DNA of 64,000 bases from Rhizobium sp. L1K21 (GTDB taxonomy: Bacteria; Pseudomonadota; Alphaproteobacteria; Rhizobiales; Rhizobiaceae), in the NCBI RefSeq assembly GCF_024055895.1, contig NZ_JAMXLE010000002.1, forward strand, positions 186,001-250,000, in the 5' to 3' direction. Below the pieces are notes generated by a model. That model ran no database searches and had not been told where the DNA came from. It was given only the letters and a program-made list of their open reading frames with translations. Of this stretch, positions 1 through 6,898 are shown piece after piece (positions within the stretch are counted from its first letter, which is position 1; the number at the start of each line of letters is the position of its first letter). The position numbers and the translations under genes are program-made.

Positions 1-99
1 CGAAATGCCGATCACGCTGGCAAATTGCGCCTGCGTGAAATCATTCGCCTGCCTGATGTCGCGGACCTTGCGGCCAATGAAGAGTTTTCCCGTCGCCAT
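1..99 (-). CDS. XRE-family regulator of short-chain acyl-CoA metabolism (ScfR/RamB/PrpR type), N-terminal fragment
   Basis: The reverse strand starts with ATG at 99-97 and stays open to the window edge, giving 33 residues beginning MATGKLFIGRKVRDIRQAND. The stretch KVRDIRQANDFTQAQFASVI is the first half of an XRE helix-turn-helix as found at the N-terminus of ScfR/RamB/PrpR regulators, which sense short-chain acyl-CoA and usually adjoin propionate genes. It is divergent from pccB, which supports that assignment. The sensor domain lies outside the window, so the family call rests on the HTH and the context. Confidence 0.72.
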   Translation of the reverse strand, partial: MATGKLFIGRKVRDIRQANDFTQAQFASVIGIS

Positions 100-129
100 T
101 TTGCATATTCACAATTTACGTTTTGCAAA
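100..129. promoter_or_regulatory. Candidate ScfR/RamB-type operator: two TTTGCAAA-like boxes
   Basis: TTTGCAAA, a perfect 8-bp palindrome, lies at 122-129. A one-mismatch copy, TTTGCATA, lies at 100-107, with starts 22 bp apart (two helical turns). RamB/PrpR-family regulators are known to bind TTTGCAAA-type sites. The boxes lie in the region between the divergent regulator and pccB, next to the regulator start, so they could serve both promoters and give autoregulation. Confidence 0.55.
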
Positions 130-231
130 TTTATAATTCTACATTCGCACACGTTCAATCATTTTCTTTGACGCTGCAATTGGTTAAGTGCATCGTTGGC
201 GCAATCGTAAAGACCACTGCCGGGGAGTGAT

Positions 232-1764
232 ATGCAGGATATTCTGGAACAGCTTGAAGAACGACGCGAGCAGGCCCGTCTGGGTGGGGGCCAAAAGCGC
301 ATCGATACACAGCACCAAAAGGGCAAGCTGACGGCGCGCGAGCGGCTGGATGTTCTTCTCGATGAAGGCTCGTTTGAAGAATATGACATGTACAAGTCCC
401 ATCGCTGCACCGATTTCGGCATGCAGGACACCAAGTTTCCGGGCGATGGCGTGATTACCGGCTGGGGCACGATCAATGGCCGCCCGGTTTATGTTTTCTC
501 CCAGGATTTCACCGTCTTCGGCGGGTCGCTCTCTGAAACGCATGCGGAAAAGATCTGCAAGATCATGGATCTCGCCGTGCAGAACGGCGCACCCGTCATC
601 GGCCTGAACGATTCAGGCGGCGCGCGCATTCAGGAAGGCGTGGCCTCGCTTGGCGGTTATGCGGAAGTGTTCTGGCGCAATGTGCAGGCCTCCGGCGTCG
701 TGCCGCAGATTTCCGTCATCATGGGGCCGTGTGCCGGAGGTGCTGTCTATTCGCCGGCCATGACCGACTTCATCTATATGGTGAAGGACACATCCTACAT
801 GTTCGTCACCGGGCCGGATGTGGTCAAAACCGTCACCAACGAAATCGTCACGGCCGAAGAGCTGGGCGGTGCCTCCACCCACGCGAAAAAATCCTCCGTT
901 GCCGATGGCGCGTTTGAAAACGATGTCGAGGCGCTTCTCGAAATCCGCCGCATGTTCGATTTCCTGCCGCTGTCGAGCCGCGAAAAGCCGCCCGTCCTGC
1001 CCACCGCAGACAGGCCGGATCGCATCGAGATGGCGCTCGACACGATCATTCCGGATAACCCCAACAAGCCCTATGACATGCACGAGGTGATTGCCCGCAT
1101 CGCCGATGAGGGCGATTTCTTCGAGGTGCAGAAGGACCACGCAAAGAACATTCTCTGCGGTTTCATTCGGCTCAATGGCGCAACAGTCGGCGTTGTCGCC
1201 AACCAGCCTATGGTGCTGGCGGGCTGCCTCGATATCGACAGCGCCAAGAAGTCCGCCCGTTTCGTGCGCTTCTGCGACGCCTTCAACATCCCGATCCTTA
1301 CGCTTGTCGATGTTCCAGGCTTCCTGCCCGGCACGGCTCAGGAATATGGCGGCATCATCAAGCATGGCGCAAAACTCCTCTTTGCCTATGCCGAAGCCAC
1401 CGTGCCGAAGGTCACCGTCATCACCCGCAAGGCCTATGGCGGCGCTTACGACGTGATGGCCTCCAAACACATCCGCGCCGACGTCAACTACGCATGGCCG
1501 ACAGCCGAAATCGCCGTCATGGGTGCAAAAGGGGCGACCGAAATCCTCTACCGCTCGGAACTCGGGCAGCCTGAAAAAATCGCCGCCCGCACCAAGGAAT
1601 ACGAAGACCGCTTCGCCAACCCCTTCGTCGCCGCCGAACGCGGCTTCATCGACGAGGTGATCATGCCACATTCAACGCGGCGGCGCGTAGTGCGGGCGTT
1701 CGAGATGTTGAAAACAAAACAGGTGCAGGCACCGTTCAAGAAGCACGACAATATTCCGTTGTGA
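232..1764 (+). CDS. pccB: Propionyl-CoA carboxylase beta (carboxyltransferase) subunit
   Basis: 510 residues, the usual PccB length. With PccA it carboxylates propionyl-CoA to (S)-methylmalonyl-CoA in the cytoplasm. Carboxyltransferase signatures are visible: [15 protein letters not shown] near residue 125, [12 protein letters not shown] near 163, [11 protein letters not shown] near 370, and [14 protein letters not shown] near 395. The ATG at 232 has a GGGGAG ribosome site at 222-227. The gene is divergent from the ScfR-type regulator, while its partner pccA is 5 kb downstream behind inserted genes. The last 25 codons, including the stop, recur in diverged form at 2347-2421 (see the pseudogene entry). 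Confidence 0.96.
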   Translation: MQDILEQLEERREQARLGGGQKRIDTQHQKGKLTARERLDVLLDEGSFEEYDMYKSHRCTDFGMQDTKFPGDGVITGWGTINGRPVYVFSQDFTVFGGSLSETHAEKICKIMDLAVQNGAPVIGLNDSGGARIQEGVASLGGYAEVFWRNVQASGVVPQISVIMGPCAGGAVYSPAMTDFIYMVKDTSYMFVTGPDVVKTVTNEIVTAEELGGASTHAKKSSVADGAFENDVEALLEIRRMFDFLPLSSREKPPVLPTADRPDRIEMALDTIIPDNPNKPYDMHEVIARIADEGDFFEVQKDHAKNILCGFIRLNGATVGVVANQPMVLAGCLDIDSAKKSARFVRFCDAFNIPILTLVDVPGFLPGTAQEYGGIIKHGAKLLFAYAEATVPKVTVITRKAYGGAYDVMASKHIRADVNYAWPTAEIAVMGAKGATEILYRSELGQPEKIAARTKEYEDRFANPFVAAERGFIDEVIMPHSTRRRVVRAFEMLKTKQVQAPFKKHDNIPL

Positions 1765-1773
1765 GGGTGGCGG

Positions 1774-2010
1774 ATGCCGACGCTCCTGAACTGGAAGGGA
1801 CACAAATTCCTGTTTTACTCGAAGGAGATCGGTGAGCCGCCACATGTTCACGTTTTGAAGGATAAAAAGCAGCTAAAAGTTTGGCTTTCCGACCTTCGCG
1901 TCGCAAGAAATGCCGGTTTTGCTGCCCACGAAGTCAATGCTATTCTGGCGGTTATCGCAGAGAATAGAGCCCAGTTTCTGGAGACCTGGAATGACTACTT
2001 TGGACATTGA
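1774..2010 (+). CDS. DUF4160 domain protein
   Basis: 78 residues, nearly all DUF4160: it opens MPTLLNWKGHKFLFYSKEIG and continues into the family's proline-histidine motif EPPHVHV. DUF4160 genes are typically paired with DUF2442 genes, as here, in an arrangement resembling toxin-antitoxin modules; the biochemical activity is not established. The ATG is 9 bp after the pccB stop, with GAGGGTGG as a ribosome site inside the spacer. The last 20 nt overlap the DUF2442 gene, which implies translational coupling. Confidence 0.8.
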   Translation: MPTLLNWKGHKFLFYSKEIGEPPHVHVLKDKKQLKVWLSDLRVARNAGFAAHEVNAILAVIAENRAQFLETWNDYFGH

Positions 2011-2275
2011 TGAAAAGCAGCTTCTGGTCGAAGCGGTCGAGGTTTCGGACGCCTTCATCATCTTCAAGATGGCGGATGGGCGACGCATCGAAGCGCCCTT
2101 GTGGTGGTACCCCCGGCTTCAGGCGGCCAACCCGGAGCAGCGCGCCAAATGGGAAATCCTGCCATTCGGTGACGCCGTCGGCTGGGAGGAAATCGATGAA
2201 TATATCAGCGCAAAAGCCCTCATCATCGGTGGTGCCGCCCCGGGCGCAGTGCCTCCCTCGCAGGCGGCTGAATGA
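1991..2275 (+). CDS. DUF2442 domain protein
   Basis: 94 residues from the ATG at 1991. The ORF is open further upstream, but this start puts the DUF2442 core directly at the N-terminus. FIIFKMADGRRIEAPLWWYP followed by PEQRAKWEILPFGDAVGWEE is the family pattern (leucine/tryptophan-rich centre, then a W-E-x-I-D motif). It overlaps the DUF4160 gene by 20 nt. The C-terminal AKALIIGGAAPGAVPPSQAAE tail looks unstructured. A role as partner or antidote to DUF4160 is inferred from the recurring pairing only. Confidence 0.78.
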   Translation: MTTLDIDEKQLLVEAVEVSDAFIIFKMADGRRIEAPLWWYPRLQAANPEQRAKWEILPFGDAVGWEEIDEYISAKALIIGGAAPGAVPPSQAAE

Positions 2276-2295
2276 TGGGCCGGGGATATCGCATA

Positions 2296-2421
2296 GAATG
2301 CGGCTTCTTCGAAGCGGTGAACTTTCTGTTTTCAACACTGCGCTTGGTGCGGGCATTTGAGATGTTGAAATCGAAGCAGGTGCAGGCACCGTTTAAGAAG
2401 CACGATAGTATTCCATTGTGA
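2296..2421 (+). pseudogene. Second, diverged copy of the pccB 3' end
   Basis: The region translates in one frame as a relic of the PccB C-terminus. From GTG at 2347 to TGA at 2419 it encodes [20 protein letters not shown] then SIPL, which matches pccB residues 487-510 except for two T/N to S changes. 70 of 79 bases (2347-2425 against 1690-1768) are identical, and most differences are at third codon positions. Upstream (2296-2346) homology to pccB 1636-1689 is weaker, with one missing codon and several amino acid changes. There is no start codon or upstream carboxylase sequence. The two copies are direct repeats flanking the DUF4160/DUF2442 genes. Confidence 0.85.
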
Positions 2422-2428
2422 GGGTTTG

Positions 2429-3235
2429 ATGGGGGACGAGAAGTCATTACCGATAAATGTTGATCTTGGTGCCAGCGCCAAGCTCGAAATTAAAGGAGAA
2501 ATCCCGTCTTCATCAATGGGACGTCTATTTGACGCCCTCACAGATGCCATACGTCCATTTACGGAAGCCAGAGGGCTGCGCGCAGATCAAATTAGACTCC
2601 AAAGGGAAGACGTCCTTATTGAGATTGCGCGACGTGCAAGGCTGCGGCTCGAAGAAGAGGGAGAAGTTGCCCAGGCTATCCCGCTGAAGACCATGGTGCC
2701 CCTCCTAGAAAAGGCATCGCTCGAAGATCCAACGGACGAAGAAATGATCCAACGATGGGCCGACCTATTGGCCGCTGAAGCCTCAAATCCAGGTGAGAAT
2801 CGTAGATGGCACATCGATACGCTAGCATCAATTGACGGCTGGCAAGCTCACTTGCTCGAAGAGATTTCCGCGCGAGAACCCGCAAGGTCATTTTTCGAAA
2901 TTCAAAATTTCACGCGCGAAGCGGCAATCGAAGAATTTATGCTTACAGTCAACGATGCAGCGCGTGTGCCCAAGAGTGACGTCGTCGCGGTGCTCGAAAA
3001 GTTGCGTGGCTTTACATTGTTCTTCGATGGAGCAGATATACCCAATGCAAACGAATTTGAGTTGAAAGACTTCGATGAGGCACCCGCTTTGCTCCAATTG
3101 GATGCTTTGGGCTTAGTTTGGGTGCAAGCAACATCGTTCGTTGCAGGAGACGAACGAAGCTTTGTATTTAATGCCCAGCTCACACCATTGGGGCACAGCT
3201 TTGTTTCATTATTCAAGAGCAGCGACGTGGAGTGA
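2429..3235 (+). CDS. Abi-alpha/DUF4393-like protein, possible abortive-infection protein
   Basis: 268 residues from the ATG at 2429, 7 bp after the pccB-remnant stop; a TTG one codon earlier is less likely. The central LKTMVPLLEKASLEDPTDEE and IQRWADLLAAEAS match the core of DUF4393 (Abi-alpha), in which an acidic helix is followed by a W-A-x-L-L motif. The C-terminus ends in a family-like LTPLGHSFVSLF. No signal peptide or membrane span is obvious. Base composition is visibly more AT-rich than pccB or the downstream GST, suggesting acquisition. It lies 9 bp upstream of a HigA-type gene. Some Abi-alpha proteins are linked to phage exclusion; defence here is an inference. Confidence 0.55.
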   Translation: MGDEKSLPINVDLGASAKLEIKGEIPSSSMGRLFDALTDAIRPFTEARGLRADQIRLQREDVLIEIARRARLRLEEEGEVAQAIPLKTMVPLLEKASLEDPTDEEMIQRWADLLAAEASNPGENRRWHIDTLASIDGWQAHLLEEISAREPARSFFEIQNFTREAAIEEFMLTVNDAARVPKSDVVAVLEKLRGFTLFFDGADIPNANEFELKDFDEAPALLQLDALGLVWVQATSFVAGDERSFVFNAQLTPLGHSFVSLFKSSDVE

Positions 3236-3244
3236 GTAAGCGAC

Positions 3245-3574
3245 ATGACGAAAACTGACGGTATGCGCATGATCAAACCACCCCATGTTGGTGGTTTCGT
3301 CCGCAGTGAAATTATCGAGCCTGCCGGTTTGTCCGTGGCGGGTGCCGCTATTGTGTTGGGTGTTGCTAGACCCACATTGTCCAATTTCCTCAACGAGCAT
3401 TCCAGCCTGTCCGCCGAAATGGCGCTGAGGCTTGAGAAGGCGTTCGGGGTCAGCATGGACACGTTGATGCGGATGCAATCGAACTATGACATCGCCCAAG
3501 CAAGGCTTCGGGAGGGCGAGATCAATGTGCAGCCCTACGCACCTGCATCAAGCGACCCGGTGCCGCACAGATGA
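3245..3574 (+). CDS. higA: HigA-family antitoxin, XRE-type DNA-binding protein, without adjacent higB
   Basis: 109 residues. MRMIKPPHVGGFVRSEIIEP then LSVAGAAIVLGVARPTLSNF is the characteristic HigA start and helix-turn-helix (about residues 10-60), followed by SAEMALRLEKAFGVSMDTLM and QSNYDIAQAR. HigA normally binds and neutralises the RelE-like mRNase HigB, encoded just upstream, and represses the operon. Here no HigB-like gene is visible on either side. The upstream neighbour is instead the Abi-alpha-like gene, 9 bp away and probably in the same transcript. It may be a solitary regulator or the partner of that gene. Confidence 0.8.
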   Translation: MTKTDGMRMIKPPHVGGFVRSEIIEPAGLSVAGAAIVLGVARPTLSNFLNEHSSLSAEMALRLEKAFGVSMDTLMRMQSNYDIAQARLREGEINVQPYAPASSDPVPHR

Positions 3575-3605
3575 ACGATGTTGCAACAGGCCAAACGCCC
3601 GCGAG

Positions 3606-3703
3606 AGCCCCCATCCTGAGGAGGCCACAGGCCGTCTCGAAGGACGGGGGCGGGCACGCGACCCTTCGAGGCGATGCTTGCGCATCGCACCTCAGGGTGA
3701 GGC
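3606..3703 (-). repeat. Palindromic intergenic element, inverted and internally deleted copy
   Basis: Read on the minus strand, this matches the elements at 12029, 12256, 12611, 12965 and 13512. It has the GCCTCACCCTGAGGTGC end, the CCTCGAAGGGT block, the CCGTCCTTCGAGACGG block and the CCTCCTCAGGATG end. The middle portion seen in the other copies (the GGTTCGAACAG part) is missing. The ends are mutually complementary, so the element can fold into a long stem. The rest of 3575-3832 shows no gene; it serves as the higA-yghU spacer. Confidence 0.75.
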
Positions 3704-3832
3704 CCGAGTGCTTTGCAACATCGGGGCCATCAAAAAAATTGACCTCACAATCCCGTAACCGCCACTACGAAACACAAACCCCGGACCTACATTGAGAAAC
3801 GTCAAAAACGTTTCACCAAAAGGACCCCACAC

Positions 3833-4750
3833 ATGACTGACGAAAACAAATTTCCGCCTGAGAAGAACCTGCCCGCAGGCTATGTGCCGCCGAAGGTCTG
3901 GACATGGGAGCCGGGCAATGGCGGGGCGTTTGCCAATATCAACCGTCCCATTGCTGGCCCCACGCATGACAAGGAGCTGCCGGTTGGCAAGCATCCGATC
4001 CAGCTCTATTCGCTCGGCACACCGAATGGCCAGAAGGTGACGATCCTTTTGGAAGAGCTGCTGGCGAGCGGCCATTCCGGTGCGGAATATGATGCCTGGC
4101 TCATCAAGATCAACGAGGGCGACCAGTTCGGTTCCGGCTTTGTGGATGTGAACCCGAATTCGAAAATCCCGGCCATGATGGACCATGCGCCGAAGGATGG
4201 CGGTGCGCCAATCCGGCTTTTCGAAAGCGCCTCCATGATGACCTATCTCGCCGACAAGTTCGGCGCGTTTCTGCCGTCCGACGCGCGCAAGCGTGCTGAA
4301 GTGATGAACTGGCTCTTCTGGCAGATGGGATCCGCTCCCTTCCTCGGCGGCGGTTTCGGCCACTTCTATGCCTATGCGCCGGTGAAGATCCAGTATGCCA
4401 TTGACCGCTACGCCATGGAGGTAAAGCGCCAGATGGATGTGCTTAACCGTCAGCTTGCCAATCACGAGTTCATCGCGGGCGACGAATACTCCATCGCCGA
4501 TATGGCCATTCTGCCCTGGTATGGTCGTCTGGCTGCCAAGGGTGCCTATGATGATGCTGGCGACTTCCTGTCGGTTGATGAATACGAGCACGTGCAGCGC
4601 TGGCGCAAGCAGCTTTATGCCCGCAAGCCGGTGGAGCGCGGCTCGATGGTCAACCGCACCTTCGGCGAGCCCTCCATGCAGCTGCACGAACGTCACGATG
4701 CCTCCGACTTCGACACGAAGACGCAGGACAAGATCGGCGACAAGAGCTAA
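3833..4750 (+). CDS. yghU: Glutathione S-transferase family, YghU-type disulfide reductase
   Basis: 305 residues, close to YghU (about 290). The N-terminal extension KNLPAGYVPPKVWTWE and the thioredoxin-fold start IQLYSLGTPNGQKVTILLEE with the T-P-N-G-Q-K-V motif are diagnostic of the YghU/Ure2p-like GSTs. YghU binds two glutathiones and has disulfide-bond reductase activity. The C-terminal all-alpha domain contains the N-capping region YSIADMAILPWYGRL. The ATG follows about 70 bp of spacer after the palindromic element. The conserved small gene at 4762 follows 11 bp downstream, so they may be cotranscribed. Confidence 0.9.
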   Translation: MTDENKFPPEKNLPAGYVPPKVWTWEPGNGGAFANINRPIAGPTHDKELPVGKHPIQLYSLGTPNGQKVTILLEELLASGHSGAEYDAWLIKINEGDQFGSGFVDVNPNSKIPAMMDHAPKDGGAPIRLFESASMMTYLADKFGAFLPSDARKRAEVMNWLFWQMGSAPFLGGGFGHFYAYAPVKIQYAIDRYAMEVKRQMDVLNRQLANHEFIAGDEYSIADMAILPWYGRLAAKGAYDDAGDFLSVDEYEHVQRWRKQLYARKPVERGSMVNRTFGEPSMQLHERHDASDFDTKTQDKIGDKS

Positions 4751-4761
4751 CGAGAAGACGA

Positions 4762-5139
4762 ATGGCAAAACTCCCCGAAATGACCAAACATCGCGGCTTT
4801 CCTTCCGGTCTGCCCAAAACAGGCTGGCAGTTCACGATCCGGCGCGCCAATCCCAAAGGCATTGCCAAGATCGTGGAGCGGCCCCGCCATGTCAGCCGCG
4901 ATGAAACCGAAGCGCAGGCCGATGTGGCCTTCCTGCATTCGCTCTGGCACCATTTCGGGGCTGAACCCTTCGAACGCGGCAATCTCGATGCCGGACGTCT
5001 CTCGCGCCTTTTCGGGCGCGAGGTCGTGGCTGCCGAAAAGCCATTCGACCCCGCCTCCTATCAAGCCATGCTCAAGATCAACGAAGACGTGGCCCGCAAA
5101 AACTTCCCCGAAGCTTTTGAAGACGTGCTGGAGGTTTGA
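4762..5139 (+). CDS. Conserved protein of unknown function
   Basis: 125 residues, cytoplasmic by sequence: no signal peptide or hydrophobic span. I do not recognise a domain. The N-terminal half is basic (KTGWQFTIRRANPKGIAKIV), and the remainder is helical and mixed-charge, ending DVARKNFPEAFEDVLEV. It sits 11 bp after yghU. Its TGA shares one base with the ATG of the acetyltransferase (TGATG at 5137-5141), so the two are translationally coupled, and the chain continues into queC and a TPR protein. The coding call rests on this coupling and on typical codon usage. Confidence 0.75.
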   Translation: MAKLPEMTKHRGFPSGLPKTGWQFTIRRANPKGIAKIVERPRHVSRDETEAQADVAFLHSLWHHFGAEPFERGNLDAGRLSRLFGREVVAAEKPFDPASYQAMLKINEDVARKNFPEAFEDVLEV

Positions 5140-5570
5140 TGCAACCCGTCTCCTACCGCCCAGCTAAGCAGGAAGACGCGCAGTTCACCCTCAATTTGGA
5201 GGAGGCTGCAATGCGTGGCTATGCCGAGGCGCTGTGGGGTAGTTGGCGACCGAGATCAACGCTTGAGGAATTTGACCCCGAGGGCGTAGAAATCATCTTG
5301 GCGGACAAGAGCGAGATCGGCCTCAGAAAGCTGAACAGGAAAGAAGAATACCTGTTCGTTCAGAGACTTTATTTGCTCCCAGAGTTCAGACGGCGCGGGA
5401 TCGGTCGGGCCGTGATTGATGATATCAAATCACGCGCAACCTCTGCCAACCTCCCAGTTCAGTTGTCGGTCTTGACGACAAATCTTGATGCAAAGCGCTT
5501 TTACGAGCGCGAGGGTTTTTCGGTGATCGCCTCCACCCCGGAACGGATCAGAATGGAGTGGCGGGCATGA
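5139..5570 (+). CDS. GNAT-family N-acetyltransferase
   Basis: 143 residues from the ATG at 5139. The acetyl-CoA binding motif [13 protein letters not shown] (about residues 88-100) follows the beta strand [10 protein letters not shown], and the C-terminal [18 protein letters not shown] is the usual motif B ending of GNAT proteins. The substrate cannot be deduced. It overlaps the preceding gene by one base and the queC start by four (ATGA at 5567-5570). Codon use is somewhat less GC-rich than in queC, so it may be a newer member of the operon. Confidence 0.88.
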   Translation: MQPVSYRPAKQEDAQFTLNLEEAAMRGYAEALWGSWRPRSTLEEFDPEGVEIILADKSEIGLRKLNRKEEYLFVQRLYLLPEFRRRGIGRAVIDDIKSRATSANLPVQLSVLTTNLDAKRFYEREGFSVIASTPERIRMEWRA

Positions 5571-6271
5571 TTGGCGACAAGGCGCTCGTTCTGTTTTCCG
5601 GCGGACAGGATTCCGCCACCTGCCTTGCCTGGGCCTGTGCGCAGTTCGACGCGGTTGAAACGGTCGGTTTCGATTATGGTCAGAACCATCGTGTCGAGCT
5701 TGATGTGCGCCTCACCTTCCTTGAAAAATTCAAGGCGCAGTTTCCCGCCTGGGCGGACAAGCTCGGTGACGATCACATGATCGATATGGGTTTGCTGTCT
5801 GCGATTTCCGAAACGTCTCTCACCCGCGACATGGAAATCGAGATGACGGAAGCCGGGTTGCCGAACACATTCGTGCCGGGCCGCAACATTCTCTTTTTCA
5901 CCGCGGCTGCCGCACTTGCCTATCGCCGCGAGGCAAAACACCTTGTTGGCGGCATGTGCGAGACGGATTATTCCGGCTATCCCGATTGCCGCGACGATAC
6001 GTTGAAAAGCCTGCAGGTGACCCTCTCGCTCGGCCTCGACACGCGTCAGGTCATCCACACGCCTCTCATGTGGCTCACCAAGGCCGCCACCTGGCAGCTT
6101 GCTGAAGACCTTGGCGGCCAGCCGCTGGTCTATCTCATTTTGGAAGAAACCCACAGTTGCTATCGCGGCGACCGCACCACGCGCCATGCGTGGGGCTATG
6201 GCTGCGGCACTTGCCCCGCCTGCGAATTGCGGCGTTCCGGTTTCGAAACCTATGCGGCAGAGGCTGCGTGA
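5567..6271 (+). CDS. queC: 7-cyano-7-deazaguanine synthase (preQ0 synthase)
   Basis: 234 residues from the ATG at 5567, chosen over an in-frame GTG at 5558 because it forms an ATGA overlap and leaves the usual short N-terminus. QueC uses ATP and ammonia to convert 7-carboxy-7-deazaguanine to preQ0 for queuosine tRNA modification. The PP-loop [14 protein letters not shown] is at residues 9-22. The C-terminal cysteines in THSCYRG and [12 protein letters not shown] form the zinc site. No other queuosine gene is in the window. The stop overlaps the next start by one base. Confidence 0.94.
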   Translation: MIGDKALVLFSGGQDSATCLAWACAQFDAVETVGFDYGQNHRVELDVRLTFLEKFKAQFPAWADKLGDDHMIDMGLLSAISETSLTRDMEIEMTEAGLPNTFVPGRNILFFTAAAALAYRREAKHLVGGMCETDYSGYPDCRDDTLKSLQVTLSLGLDTRQVIHTPLMWLTKAATWQLAEDLGGQPLVYLILEETHSCYRGDRTTRHAWGYGCGTCPACELRRSGFETYAAEAA

Positions 6272-6876
6272 TGGAGAAGACGATTAGAAATCATCTCAAA
6301 AAATCCATACGGCACTTCGCTTTTGCAGGCACACTCCTGTTCAGCCTGGCTGCACCATTTGCCGCCATTGCAGCCGAAACCCCACTCTGGGAAGGGGCTG
6401 AGGTTTCGCAGGCGCAAAAGCAGGCGAGCGAGAGGCTCCTCAGCGAGACCGGCAGCCCTGAAAAGGCGGCTGAAAAGGCCATGAATGCCGGTTGGGAAAG
6501 TGTTGCGCGGCAAGACCTGGACGCAGCCATTCAACACTTCAATCTGGCCTGGCTTATCAATCCAATTGATGGCGCTGTCTATTGGGGCCTCGGCGTCGCC
6601 ACCGGCATTCGCGGCGATGCGGACGCCATCGTCGACCGCTACTTTGAAAAGGCGCAGTCCATTCTCGGCGATGAGGCTCATCTGCTGGTTGATTGGGGCC
6701 GCATTTACGAGCAGCGCAACGAATACAACAAGGCGCGAGGCCATTTCGAACAGGCTGCGGCCAGCGATCCGAAAGACACCGAGCCGCATCTGGGACTGGT
6801 GCGCATCGGCCAAAAACTGGGTGACCTCGACATGGTCAAGAAACATCAAGGCATACTCTACGAGCTAAAGAAGTAG
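6271..6876 (+). CDS. Secreted tetratricopeptide-repeat protein
   Basis: 201 residues from the ATG at 6271 (TGATG overlap with queC). Residues 1-36 form a signal peptide with a basic N-terminus, the core TLLFSLAAPFAAIA and a cleavage site near AIAAET. The mature part contains about three TPR units: DLDAAIQHFNLAWLINPIDG, the DAIVDRYFEKAQSIL region and EYNKARGHFEQAAASDPKDT. It is probably a periplasmic scaffold protein. It ends 22 bp before pccA. Nothing in the sequence ties it to queuosine or propionate metabolism. Confidence 0.82.
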   Translation: MEKTIRNHLKKSIRHFAFAGTLLFSLAAPFAAIAAETPLWEGAEVSQAQKQASERLLSETGSPEKAAEKAMNAGWESVARQDLDAAIQHFNLAWLINPIDGAVYWGLGVATGIRGDADAIVDRYFEKAQSILGDEAHLLVDWGRIYEQRNEYNKARGHFEQAAASDPKDTEPHLGLVRIGQKLGDLDMVKKHQGILYELKK

Positions 6877-6898
6877 AGTTGGGAGGCATAAGGGCATC

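Noticed and set aside
2426-3245. HigB toxin gene upstream of higA
   Set aside because: The only gene upstream is the 268-residue Abi-alpha-like one, which is far longer than HigB (about 90) and lacks its RelE-like pattern. No other frame before higA fits.
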